Below, piece by piece: positions 35,277 through 43,475 of a stretch of DNA of 64,000 nucleotides. The DNA comes from Ga0077555 sp963761475 (lineage in GTDB: Bacteria; Pseudomonadota; Alphaproteobacteria; Rhizobiales; Hyphomicrobiaceae), in contig CAVXGT010000014.1 of the NCBI GenBank assembly GCA_963761475.1, positions 1 to 64,000 on the forward strand. Reading direction: 5' to 3'. The number at the start of each line of letters is the position of its first letter. Position 1 is the stretch's first letter. The translations under genes and the position numbers were made by a program. Under the pieces are notes generated by a model. It saw only the letters and a list, made by a program, of their open reading frames with translations, ran no database searches and was not told where the DNA came from.

Positions 35277-35759
35277 TTACTTGAGGTCGAGCAACTCGAC
35301 GTCGAACATCAGCGTGGCGTTCGGGGGAATCACGCCGCCGGCGCCACGAGCGCCGTAGCCGAGTTCGGGCGGAATGATGAGTGTGCGCTTGCCGCCCACC
35401 TTCATGCTGGCGACGCCCTCGTCCCAGCCTTTGATCACGCGTCCCGTGCCGATCGGAAACTCGAACGGACTTCCGCGGTCGACGGAGCTGTCAAACTTTT
35501 TGCCCTTGGCACCGTTGTCATAGAGCCAGCCGGTGTAGTGCATGACGCAGGTCTGGCCAGTTTTGGGCGAGGCGCCGGTGCCGACTTGTGTGTCGATGAA
35601 TTTGAGGCCGGAGGCTGTTGTCACGATTTTGTCCTTTGGTTGGGCGTTGGCAGGAGCAATGGCGGCGCCAGGCCAGCCGGCAATACATCCGATGAGGCCA
35701 AGTGCGAGCAGCACATGGCCGATGCGAAACGGTGAAGTCAAGATGGGCCTCCTCGTCAT
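35277..35759 (-). CDS. FKBP-type peptidyl-prolyl cis-trans isomerase, exported
   Basis: 160 residues: a signal peptide (RIGHVLLALGLIGCIAGWPG, cut near ANAQ) and one FKBP domain from about residue 45. FKBP core residues are visible in VMHYTGWLYDNGAKGKKFDS, GTGRVIKGWDEGVASMKVGG, RTLIIPPELGYGARG and IPPNATLMFDVELLDL. It speeds proline isomerisation during folding in the periplasm. ATG 35759 begins the basic region before the hydrophobic core. Earlier in-frame starts lack support. Confidence 0.92.
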   Translation of the reverse strand: MTRRPILTSPFRIGHVLLALGLIGCIAGWPGAAIAPANAQPKDKIVTTASGLKFIDTQVGTGASPKTGQTCVMHYTGWLYDNGAKGKKFDSSVDRGSPFEFPIGTGRVIKGWDEGVASMKVGGKRTLIIPPELGYGARGAGGVIPPNATLMFDVELLDLK

Positions 35760-36122
35760 TGAGGCGCTTGTTTTGCGCCGGCAGTAGAACCTTAGCGGAC
35801 CCGGCGTGTCCTTGCCACGAAGGCATCGCAGTCGGCTGAGCCGGCCGTCTGGCGATTGGCGAGGCAATGCGCCAGACGCTGTCGACGAAACCCGTCCGCC
35901 TGTCCGAAGGCCGCTCGCTTTACCCTTGAGGCAATCCGTTCAGCCGATCGGATCAGCGCGCGGCCGATAGAGCGCCGGAGGAGGGGGCTGCCCCAAGCCC
36001 CGGGCCGAGGTCCACCGGCGATCATGTCGCCACCGCTTCAGGATGCCGATGGACGGGTGACCACGTCCCGGCCAGCCGCTCATGCTCCGACCTCTGCCGC
36101 AGCGCGTAACGCCTCAGCCCCG
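35760..36122. other. Intergenic stretch of about 360 bases, no gene seen
   Basis: This separates the FKBP gene from the end of the PP2C gene, both on the minus strand. No convincing small gene or terminator with a T-run was seen. Confidence 0.45.
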
Positions 36123-37991
36123 TCAGTTCTGGCGCGCCGGGTTGGCAGCCGGACGCGTTGCCGGCTTGGGGCTCTCGATCGCCTTCGGCACCTCTTGTTG
36201 CTGCTCCAGCAGTTTCGGCGCCTCCGATGACTGCGGTGCGGCGGTCTCGGCGCCGGCAGGCTGGGGTGCTGCCGGCTTGCTGTCCGCTGCCGCCGCTGGT
36301 GACGGGGACACAGGCGCTGAAGGGGAAGCAGCCGGCGCCGCCGCCTCCGGTGCCGCCGCGGGCGCTTTGGCGGCCGGCTCCGTCGTCGCAGGACTCGGCG
36401 CGGCTGTCGGCGTGGCGGGCCCGGTCGGCGTCGCCTTGACCTCTGGCGCTGGCGGCGCAACGGGGGCCTTGAGCGGCTCCAGCACGCGCGGCCGTTCGGC
36501 TTTGGCAGGCGCCTTTTCTGCGGGCGGAGGCGCTGCCTTCTCGCCCTCCGCGGCAGGCGGCTTGGCGGCGTCGGGAGCCTGCAGACCCAATCCCGCCAGC
36601 ACCGACGACAACCAGCCCGGATAAATGGCGGCAGTGGCACCGATGGCCGCAACGCCGAGGGCCAGCGCCAGCAATACGATGCCGGCAATCACCCGCCCCC
36701 TTCCGCCGCGCGCCTTGCTCGTCTCGGCCGGCGGCGACTGCGGCGACGGTTCGCGCGCCGGGGGCGGCGTCGGGCGTGTCGAAGGCTTGACCACTTCTGC
36801 ACTGGCGGCCGCTGCAGCGGCTGCCACCGTGGCGGCGGGCGTCGCCGGCAGAGGGTCCGTCCGCAGCGTGCTCACGGGAAGCTTCGCCTCAACCTCGCCG
36901 ATCGGCTGGTTGGGCGGCGGCGTTGGTGGGGCGTCCGGCTTGCGGGCTGCCAGCGGAGCGCCGGCAGCAGCCTTGGCATCGCCCACACTTGGGCCAGTCG
37001 GTGCGTCGGCAGCGCCGTCTTTTGCAGTATCGAGCGGCGCACCCGTCTTGCTGGCTTCGGCAGCCTTGCTCATGGCGGCCGCAATAGCGGCTGGCGCGGC
37101 CCGGGCCGGCGCTGGCGTTTCCGTTGGGCCTGCCGCGCCCGGTGGCTCGGTCTTCTGTTCGGCAGCAATCTCGGTCGGCACGGTGACCTGGTGCGTCACC
37201 GTTCGCTCCATGGCGTCGCTGGCGCGCGACGATCGGTTCGCGGAGGCAATCACGCGCGCCACCGCGACCGTCGTGTTGTCCTGCCGCTCGAGGCGCCGGG
37301 CCCGCACAGTCTCCAGCAGAACCGTAGAAAGCCGCACGGCACCTTCGCCCGTACGATCGGAAACGATCTGCCCGATCTCGTCGTCATCAAGCGTGTTGAG
37401 CCCGTCGCTGGCCAGCATCAAGACGTCGCCGCTCTCGACCTTGAAGGTCTTTTCCGGCAGGTCGACGATCTCGAGCTTGCGGCCGGTCAGCGCCGACACC
37501 AGCACCGATTTGACGGCCTGCACTTCTGGATCGCCAGGCTTGTATTGTCCGGACCGGATCATCAGGCCGGCTTGTGAATGGTCCTCGTTGAGCTTGGCCA
37601 GCCGGTTGCCGCGCCACACGTAGAGATGACTGTCACCGACGCTGACCCAGCTGAGCTCGCCCTCCGAGACAATTGCCGCGACCGCAGTGCTTGCCATGCC
37701 GCGATGCCCGTGCGCGGGATCGACGCCTTCCCCGATCCGCGCATTGGCCCGCTCGATGGTGTCGCGCAGCGCCTGCCGACGCTGCTCAGGCTTCTCGAAG
37801 ACGCCCGCCGAAGCGGCCTCCCGGAATGTCTCCACCACGATGCGCGAAGCCTCCGCGCCGCTCTCGTGACCGCCCAACCCATCGGCCAGCACCAGCAGGG
37901 CGCCGGCCTTCAAGGCAATCGCAGCAGCCAGATCCTGTTGTTGGGCGCGGGCCCCGATGTATTCGGCAGTTGCCAATTCCAATTGCATCAT
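36123..37991 (-). CDS. PP2C-type Ser/Thr phosphatase with membrane anchor and Pro/Ala-rich tail
   Basis: 622 residues. Residues 1 to about 250 form a PP2C/PPM phosphatase domain with metal ligands in ADGLGGHESGAEAS (Asp37), ELSWVSVGDSHLYVWRG, DVLMLASDGLNTL and the final metal motif RQDNTTVAVARV. A Pro/Ala-rich linker leads to one membrane helix (about 431-457, RVIAGIVLLALALGVAAIGA) and then about 160 residues of Pro/Ala repeats, probably periplasmic. It likely reverses the phosphorylation made by the kinase immediately upstream on the same strand. ATG 37991 follows GAAGGGTCC. The Pro/Ala-rich composition accounts for long shadow frames opposite. Confidence 0.9.
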   Translation of the reverse strand: MMQLELATAEYIGARAQQQDLAAAIALKAGALLVLADGLGGHESGAEASRIVVETFREAASAGVFEKPEQRRQALRDTIERANARIGEGVDPAHGHRGMASTAVAAIVSEGELSWVSVGDSHLYVWRGNRLAKLNEDHSQAGLMIRSGQYKPGDPEVQAVKSVLVSALTGRKLEIVDLPEKTFKVESGDVLMLASDGLNTLDDDEIGQIVSDRTGEGAVRLSTVLLETVRARRLERQDNTTVAVARVIASANRSSRASDAMERTVTHQVTVPTEIAAEQKTEPPGAAGPTETPAPARAAPAAIAAAMSKAAEASKTGAPLDTAKDGAADAPTGPSVGDAKAAAGAPLAARKPDAPPTPPPNQPIGEVEAKLPVSTLRTDPLPATPAATVAAAAAAASAEVVKPSTRPTPPPAREPSPQSPPAETSKARGGRGRVIAGIVLLALALGVAAIGATAAIYPGWLSSVLAGLGLQAPDAAKPPAAEGEKAAPPPAEKAPAKAERPRVLEPLKAPVAPPAPEVKATPTGPATPTAAPSPATTEPAAKAPAAAPEAAAPAASPSAPVSPSPAAAADSKPAAPQPAGAETAAPQSSEAPKLLEQQQEVPKAIESPKPATRPAANPARQN

Positions 37992-38076
37992 GCGGACCCT
38001 TCGCAAGCCTTGGTCGTGACCCCCGGACAGAACCAACGCATCTTGTCGGGCTCGATGTGTTCGTAAGCGCCAGGCA

Positions 38077-39762
38077 TTAGTGAGGTACCCATTCTGGGCG
38101 CCGCCGCAGGCGCAACGCTGAAATCAGCATGAACACAGCAATCAAGCCGAGGCTGGCTGCCATGAGCGGCAGAAAGAAAGGATCCTTCTGGCTTGCCCGA
38201 CTGGCGGTCGCCAATAGCACGCCGGCAAAGGCGATGTGCACAACCGCCATGGTCATGAGCCCCGTCGTCAACCACTCCGCCGACCGGCGCCAGACGATGG
38301 CTGCGGCCCCGATCATCACTACAAGAGAGAGCTGCCAGAGAAACCAAGGCAACCAGAAGATCGCAAGCGCCACCGCCGACATGACCGCAGTTGCCATCGC
38401 CGTGCTGGCCAGATCGGCCGGCTCAGCACGCGCGACCGCAAGCGCACGTTCGAACCCGGCCGCGATCAGCCCCGCACATACCAGCATGGCAGCGGCAAGT
38501 CCGCCGGGATGCTCGATGCCGCCGATCATCAGGAAGCCGGCAGCCGCGAGGCCCGCAACGCCGAGCGCGATCAGTCCCGCAACCCGCATCTGGGCTTCCG
38601 GATAGACCCCTGTCGCCGCGTCCGCGCTCACCGAGGTGGCGGCGCTGGCTGGGGCTTGGGGGCGCTGTGAAGAGTTGATCGCGCCGGTGTGGGCCCGCAA
38701 GCTTGGGTGAAGGCCAGCCACAACGGTCTCGGTATTGCGGCCATCCGAGGCACTCCCGAGGGTGCTCGGCGCCGTCGCCCGCCGCGCCGCCGCAGCTCCG
38801 GCCGGCCGGCTCGCCCGCTGCGCGTCCTCCTCCGCCCGTAACCGGTGGAAAGCGGTCCTGAACTCGTGGATCGTTTGCGGCCGCTCCTTAGGTTTGAGCG
38901 CTAGCCCGATGTTGAGGGCCTGAACCAGGGCTGGATGGTAGACACCTTTGTGATAGGCATCGAGGTGACGCTCGACGGGCAGCATGGTGTCGTTGAGCTG
39001 GCGCTTGGCGGCTTCCTCCGGCGCCTCGCCCATGATGGCGAGATAGAGCGTGGCACACAGCGAGTAGATGTCGCTCCAAGCCCCCTGCAGCTTGGCGTCG
39101 ACCGTGTATTGCTCCGGCGGCGAATAGCCGTGTTTGACGATGGCGCCGATCGTGTAGCTGTTCTCGCGCACGAAATTGCGCGCGGCGCCGAAATCGATGA
39201 GCACCGGCTCCCCGGTAGGACGGATGATGATGTTGTCGGGGGCGATGTCGCGGTGGAACATCCCCTTCGAATGGATCAGATCGAGCGCATCCAGCATTGG
39301 TTCGAGAATCCGGTCGATCTCGTCCTGGGTGGGGCGCCGGCCGAGTTGGCGCAGCCAGTGCTTGAGGCTTTGACCTTCCTCGAACTCCAGCACCATATAG
39401 GCGGTATTGAACTGCTCGAACAGGTTCAGGACGCGCACGATGTTGGGGTGGCGGAATTTCCCGAGCGTCCGCGCTTCCTCGAGGAAGTAGCGCTTGCCCT
39501 CCTCGAAGAAGTCCTTCTGCCCGGATCCGGCCGTCGTCCGGATCGACGAGGAGTCCTCGCGATATGCGAAATCTGCAGGAAAATACTCTTTGATGGCGAC
39601 ATCGCGCTCGAACCTGAGGTCGCGCGCAAGATAAGTCACGCCGAAGCCGCCTGGCCCCAGAACCGTATCGATCCTGTATTGATCAGTTCCATTGCCGATA
39701 ATAGTATCGGTGGGCAGTGGCTGGCGACCCACGCTCCAGGCTCCACGTCGAGTTGTTCGCAT
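38077..39762 (-). CDS. Eukaryotic-type Ser/Thr protein kinase with C-terminal membrane domain
   Basis: 561 residues. The kinase domain spans about residues 28-290: glycine loop VLGPGGFGVTYLARD (36-41), ATP Lys58 in VAIKEYF, catalytic loop HRDIAPDN (Asp172), IDFGAAR (Asp190) and SPPEQY as activation-segment end. A linker of about 80 residues follows, then about six membrane segments, starting VAGLIALGVAGLAAAG and ending LIAVFMLISALRLRRR. The likely order is autophosphorylation, then phosphorylation of partner proteins such as the FHA protein next door. A promoter sits just before ATG 39762, giving a leader of only a few bases. Confidence 0.93.
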   Translation of the reverse strand: MRTTRRGAWSVGRQPLPTDTIIGNGTDQYRIDTVLGPGGFGVTYLARDLRFERDVAIKEYFPADFAYREDSSSIRTTAGSGQKDFFEEGKRYFLEEARTLGKFRHPNIVRVLNLFEQFNTAYMVLEFEEGQSLKHWLRQLGRRPTQDEIDRILEPMLDALDLIHSKGMFHRDIAPDNIIIRPTGEPVLIDFGAARNFVRENSYTIGAIVKHGYSPPEQYTVDAKLQGAWSDIYSLCATLYLAIMGEAPEEAAKRQLNDTMLPVERHLDAYHKGVYHPALVQALNIGLALKPKERPQTIHEFRTAFHRLRAEEDAQRASRPAGAAAARRATAPSTLGSASDGRNTETVVAGLHPSLRAHTGAINSSQRPQAPASAATSVSADAATGVYPEAQMRVAGLIALGVAGLAAAGFLMIGGIEHPGGLAAAMLVCAGLIAAGFERALAVARAEPADLASTAMATAVMSAVALAIFWLPWFLWQLSLVVMIGAAAIVWRRSAEWLTTGLMTMAVVHIAFAGVLLATASRASQKDPFFLPLMAASLGLIAVFMLISALRLRRRPEWVPH

Positions 39763-39773
39763 CAATTGTTGGA

Positions 39774-39801
39774 AGTATAGTTCGCGGACACCGGATGGCA
39801 A
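39774..39801 (-). promoter_or_regulatory. Putative promoter of the kinase gene, nearly leaderless
   Basis: On the minus strand TTGCCA (39801-39796) and TATACT (39779-39774) are spaced by 16 bases. The kinase ATG is only 11 bases past the -10, so a transcript starting there would have a leader of about five bases or none. No ribosome site precedes that ATG, in keeping with leaderless translation. Inferred from sequence only. Confidence 0.45.
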
Positions 39802-39932
39802 TGAGCAAACGGCGTTCACTTAATTGCGAGGATGCCTTTTTGGCTTCTGGCAAAGAGGCTAATATGTTGGCCACATGACGTCGTGCGACGGGCGTGAAGT
39901 GCTGATCGTTCCAGCATCCTCGATCAAGGGGA

Positions 39933-39950
39933 CGGTCGGTTAACGGACCG
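39933..39950. promoter_or_regulatory. Palindrome in the kinase/FHA divergent region
   Basis: CGGTCGGTTAACGGACCG is an 18-base palindrome centred on GTTAAC with one mismatched pair. It lies between the divergent kinase and FHA genes, where an operator for a dimeric regulator could act on both. Confidence 0.35.
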
Positions 39951-40015
39951 GCGCACACACCTTGCCGTTACAATTTTTTGGAGCCCGCCCACATCAAGCC
40001 CTGGATACTGCCACC

Positions 40016-40597
40016 ATGAAGCACCCCACCCGCAACTCTTCCGATCCCTTCAACCGGCGCGATGCCGCTGACGAGGCGACCATCATCATCGGCGCAGACG
40101 AGCCGTCGCAAGAGACCGTGATTGCGCCTCCCACCACCCCTCACAAGGTTCCCGTAGAGCCCCCAATGTCAAAGCCCATTGCGTCCGACCCTGGCCACAC
40201 CCGGATTCTCCGCCCCATCGGCGCAGCCACCGAGGACGTCAACACCGACCCGGTCGTCGGCTGGCTTGTGGTCCTCTCTGGCCCGGGCAAGGGCAACTAT
40301 CGCGCCGTCTACAGCGGCTCGAACACCATCGGCCGCTCGCCGGGTCAGCGCATCCCCATCGACTTTGGCGATGATTCGATCTCGAGCGAGAAGCAGGCCT
40401 TCCTGGTCTATGACGGGCGCAAGCGCCAGTACCAGCTGGTGCCGAACCTGGAGCGTCCCAACCTCGTGCACCTGAACAATTCTGCCTTGCTGGCCAACGG
40501 CGAGTTGAAGGCGCATGACAAGATCATGCTGGGCCGTACGACGCTTCTGTTCGTGCCGCTGTGCGGCGAGGACTTCGACTGGTCCGACGTCAAGTAG
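40016..40597 (+). CDS. FHA-domain protein
   Basis: 193 residues. The N-terminal 80 residues are polar and Thr/Pro-rich (TIIIGADEPSQETVIAPPTTPH), a likely phosphorylation target of the adjacent kinase. The C-terminal FHA domain (about 85-190) binds phosphothreonine; its Arg and Ser are in NTIGRSPG and DSISSEKQAF and the Asn in VHLNNSALL. The usual His of the SxxH motif is replaced by Gln. ATG 40016 is the first sensible start; a TTG at 39962 is possible. Together with kinase and phosphatase it forms a signalling set. Confidence 0.87.
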   Translation: MKHPTRNSSDPFNRRDAADEATIIIGADEPSQETVIAPPTTPHKVPVEPPMSKPIASDPGHTRILRPIGAATEDVNTDPVVGWLVVLSGPGKGNYRAVYSGSNTIGRSPGQRIPIDFGDDSISSEKQAFLVYDGRKRQYQLVPNLERPNLVHLNNSALLANGELKAHDKIMLGRTTLLFVPLCGEDFDWSDVK

Positions 40598-40623
40598 CAA
40601 GCCCCAAGGCGCGCCACGTATCA

Positions 40624-40653
40624 GACAGCCGCCCCCACTCGCGGGCGGCTGTC
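40624..40653 (+). terminator. Hairpin after the FHA gene, possible terminator
   Basis: An 11-base perfect stem GACAGCCGCCC / GGGCGGCTGTC with an 8-base loop, 27 bases past the FHA stop. There is no T-run after it, so termination may be weak or factor-assisted. Confidence 0.5.
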
Positions 40654-40747
40654 GCCGTATTGGCCGGCCAGGCACCACGGTCGTGCCGCCGCCTCGGCGG
40701 ATCCTGCGGCCGATGGCGCTTGCCAAGCCCAGGCGAGCCGCTAACGT

Positions 40748-40783
40748 CTCCGTATCTCAAAATCACTACATGCAGATACGGAG
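40748..40783 (+). promoter_or_regulatory. 10-base inverted repeat covering the SDR ribosome-binding site
   Basis: CTCCGTATCT (40748-40757) and AGATACGGAG (40774-40783) are perfect inverted repeats with a 16-base spacer. The right arm contains the CGGAG that would serve as ribosome site for ATG 40789. Pairing in mRNA would hide it; alternatively the dyad is a DNA operator. Both readings are inferred. Confidence 0.5.
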
Positions 40784-40788
40784 TTCAC

Positions 40789-41541
40789 ATGGATCTCGGG
40801 CTCAAAGGCAAGACGGCGCTCGTGACCGGCGCCAGCATGGGCATCGGACGCGGCATCGCCGAGGCGCTGTCGCGCGAGGGCGTACGAACCGCCATCGCCG
40901 CCCGTCGTGGCAACCTGCTCGAGGAGGTGGCGGCCAAGATCGTCGCCGAGGGCGGCGCCAAGCCCGTCATCATCGTCGAGGACGTACTGGCCGAAGGCTC
41001 GCCCGAGCGGACAGCCAAGGCCGCTCTCGCTGGCCTGGGTTCAGTCGACATCTTGATCAACAACGCTGGCGGCAGCCGTCACTTCGGCAAGGATGCGAGC
41101 GAGGAGCAGTGGACCGAGGCGATGACGTTGAACTTCACGCGCCCGCGCCAACTCGCCCATTGCCTTCTCGATCAGATGATCGCCCGCAACTGGGGCCGCA
41201 TCATCAACATCACCGGCAAATCCGAGCCGGAAGGCGTCAACGGCGCCTTCTCCGCCAAGGCCGGAATTCATGCCTGGGCCAAAGGGCTCTCGCGAGAGGT
41301 CGGCAAGAACGGTATTACCGTCAACTCGATCCCGCCGGGCCGGATCATGAGTGAACAGATCCGGCGGAACTACACGCCCGAGTATCGCAAATGGCAGGCA
41401 GAGAACGAGATCCCGGTCGGTCGCTACGGTGAGCCTGAGGACGTCGCCGCGTTGGTGTGCTTCCTGGCCTCGCCACTTGCCGGCTACATCAGCGGCACCG
41501 TCATCCCCGTGGACGGCAGCCTGCGGCGGTATCAGTTCTAG
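40789..41541 (+). CDS. Short-chain dehydrogenase/reductase family protein, atypical active site
   Basis: 250 residues, a Rossmann-fold NAD(P) protein. The cofactor motif is TGASMGIGRG and NNAG occurs as INNAGGS. Where classical SDRs have catalytic Ser and YxxxK, this reads INITGKSEPEGVNGAFSAKAG: the Lys is present but the Tyr four residues before is Ala, and the Ser region is IT. Such TGKSEP/AAFxAK proteins are a distinct SDR group whose chemistry I do not know. It ends ISGTVIPVDGSLRRYQF, as normal SDRs do. ATG 40789 follows CGGAG. Confidence 0.88.
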   Translation: MDLGLKGKTALVTGASMGIGRGIAEALSREGVRTAIAARRGNLLEEVAAKIVAEGGAKPVIIVEDVLAEGSPERTAKAALAGLGSVDILINNAGGSRHFGKDASEEQWTEAMTLNFTRPRQLAHCLLDQMIARNWGRIINITGKSEPEGVNGAFSAKAGIHAWAKGLSREVGKNGITVNSIPPGRIMSEQIRRNYTPEYRKWQAENEIPVGRYGEPEDVAALVCFLASPLAGYISGTVIPVDGSLRRYQF

Positions 41542-41561
41542 TTGCTCTGTGGCCCCATCGC

Positions 41562-41915
41562 TCAGCGCCAATCGAGCGAGGTGTTGCCGGTCTGGGCAGC
41601 GCTGTCGGCCAGTCGCTTGACATGGCCGAGCACGGCATCGCGCAGGAACTCGCGCGCCTCGGCATCGGAGCCTTCGTCGGCGGCGAGCACGTCCAGGAGA
41701 AATGCGATTTGCCGGTAGCTGATCCGCGGGTCGGTGGAAGGGAAGTTGACGATTCGGCAGAATACGCGGTCGATGGCGACGCTGAGGCTGCTGTCTCCGT
41801 CGGTTCCGGAAACCACCGTGGAACTCTCGTCCTGTGTCTTCAGCCAGCGATATTGGGCGATGAGTTTGGCCAAATCCTGCGTCACGCTCTCGCTCCCTCG
41901 ATTCCAAACTAACAT
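41562..41915 (-). CDS. Hypothetical protein
   Basis: 117 residues, soluble, I do not recognise it. It contains TQDLAKLIAQYRWLKTQDES and a helical C-terminus (FLLDVLAADEGSDAEAREFL). The start may be ATG 41915 or GTG 41885, which follows GAGGGAG with better spacing. It is convergent with the SDR gene (20 bases apart). Confidence 0.65.
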   Translation of the reverse strand: MLVWNRGSESVTQDLAKLIAQYRWLKTQDESSTVVSGTDGDSSLSVAIDRVFCRIVNFPSTDPRISYRQIAFLLDVLAADEGSDAEAREFLRDAVLGHVKRLADSAAQTGNTSLDWR

Positions 41916-42246
41916 GTTGCCTCGACTGTAAGCCGAAGCCGAGAGATCGATTAAGGCGCCGGCGGCTGAATGAGTTTGCTGCGAGTGCGCTCGAAGAATT
42001 GCCGTATCGGAATAAGTCTTTCATCAAATAGAAATAAATCAGAGGGACGTGCCGGTCGGCTTGCGCCACGGGCTCACCGGCCCCATTGCAGGCGACGCCG
42101 AGCCCGTGGCGCTGCCATCGAATGATCGATGATGGCAGCGCCGCCCGCAACTGCTGAAACGTGGCAGCGGTCGCAAGCGGCGGAGTTGCGCAGCAGTGCC
42201 TGCAGCAGCGATGGCTAGGCCGCCGATTAAAGCGCGTCAGGCAGGC
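41916..42246. other. Intergenic stretch of about 330 bases with nested hairpins
   Basis: No gene seen. It holds two long inverted repeats sharing five bases (42063-42112 and 42108-42142), listed separately. Confidence 0.5.
42063..42142. repeat. Two overlapping, mutually exclusive inverted repeats
   Basis: Repeat 1 is GCGCCACGGGCTC (42063-42075) with GAGCCCGTGGCGC (42100-42112), 13 perfect pairs. Repeat 2 is GGCGCTGCCATC (42108-42119) with GATGGCAGCGCC (42131-42142), 12 perfect pairs, 11-base loop. They share 42108-42112, so only one can form fully. They sit downstream of the ketopantoate-reductase-like gene and upstream of the hypothetical gene (both minus strand). There is no T-run. Confidence 0.7.
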
Positions 42247-43182
42247 TCACCCTTTTGCAGACTGAAACCCGGCCTCCTTGGCCTTCAGCAGCGCCACCAC
42301 CACCGAATTGACCGGGGTTGCGACGCCGACCTTGGCGCCCTCGCGGGGAATGGCGCCGTTGATGTTGTCGACTTCGGCCGGACGACCGGCCAGATGATCC
42401 AGCAGCATCGAGGGACGGGCATTCGGGATCTTCTGGCCGAACGCCTTCACGTAGGCGACGGGATCGGTGAAATCCAGCTTGATGCCGCGCGCGTTGGCAA
42501 CCAGATAGGCCTCGTTGGCGCACGCCGCAGCGATGCTCCACGCACTCGGGTTGGCCTGCACCTCGCCGACCCTCAGTCCCGTCAACGCGCACGGGCCCGA
42601 GTAGGTGCAATTGCAGATCAGCTTCTCCCAGACCATCTTGTGGATGTCGTCGAACGCCAGAACCTTGAACCCGCCGGCCTCCCAAGCCGCCTTGACGGTC
42701 TCTAGCCGTTGGCTCATGCCGCCGTCCATCTCACCGAGCCGAAGGAATTCCATGCCGTTGTGGTGGGCATGGCCCGGCGCCTTCATCGAGGCGCCAAATC
42801 CTCCGACCACACCCATCAGGATGCGTTTCGAGCCGACGACGGCAGCGACCTTGTCGGCCGAGCCGAGCCCGTTCTGGATTGTGAGGATCGGCGCATCCGG
42901 CTTGGCGGCCGCGAGAGCAGCACGAGCTGCCCCCTCGACTCCGTCGTCCTTGGTGGCGATGATGACGAGATCGGCGTCCTTGACATCACCGGCATTGGTC
43001 GTCGCGTGCAGCTTGACCGTTCGGTCGCCGGAGGCACCCTCGACCCTCAGGCCCTTGTCGTTCATCGCATCGACGTGCTCGCGCCAGGTGTCGATGGCCC
43101 ACACCTCGTGCCCGCCTTTGTCGGCGAGCAGGCCCGCGTAGACGGAGCCCATGGCCCCCACGCCGATGATTGCAATCTTCAT
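42247..43182 (-). CDS. 2-dehydropantoate 2-reductase family protein (ApbA/PanE-like)
   Basis: 311 residues. The NADP site is KIAIIGVGAMGSVYAGLLAD, followed by the ApbA N-terminal domain with LVIIATKDDGVEGAARAAL and TIQNGLGSADKV. The C-terminal helical domain has MVWEKLICNCTYSGPCALTG and RPSMLLDHLAGRPAEVDNING, including the conserved catalytic Lys and the Glu of AEVDNINGAI. The family reduces ketopantoate or related 2-keto acids. Start ATG 43182 follows AAAGGAGGACGAC, a very strong ribosome site. No panB or panC genes are near, so a pantothenate role is not assured. Confidence 0.9.
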   Translation of the reverse strand: MKIAIIGVGAMGSVYAGLLADKGGHEVWAIDTWREHVDAMNDKGLRVEGASGDRTVKLHATTNAGDVKDADLVIIATKDDGVEGAARAALAAAKPDAPILTIQNGLGSADKVAAVVGSKRILMGVVGGFGASMKAPGHAHHNGMEFLRLGEMDGGMSQRLETVKAAWEAGGFKVLAFDDIHKMVWEKLICNCTYSGPCALTGLRVGEVQANPSAWSIAAACANEAYLVANARGIKLDFTDPVAYVKAFGQKIPNARPSMLLDHLAGRPAEVDNINGAIPREGAKVGVATPVNSVVVALLKAKEAGFQSAKG

Positions 43183-43475
43183 GTCGTCCTCCTTTGCAAA
43201 TGTCGGTATCGGCCTGCGGGCCTCACCGGCGGCCAAACTTCCGCCCACCTCGCCTGCGTCATTACGTGAGATGGCGGCAGCCGGGTCGCGATTTCGGCTG
43301 TGTGATGTGTTGGCCCCGGCACGATTGATCCGGCATGACCGGCATGCGCCGGCGAGATGCCTTGGAACCCCTCGTATAGGGGTGAAAGCACCCTTGGCAC
43401 CAGTGGTCGGCGCTGGCCAAAGCGGGCAAACTGGTCGCCCCGACAACGCACCACCCGCTCATGAGGGCCCAAACC

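Noticed and set aside
39933..39950. Idea that the GTTAAC palindrome is an attachment site or an integrated-element end
   Set aside because: No second copy, integrase or tRNA gene is seen in the window.
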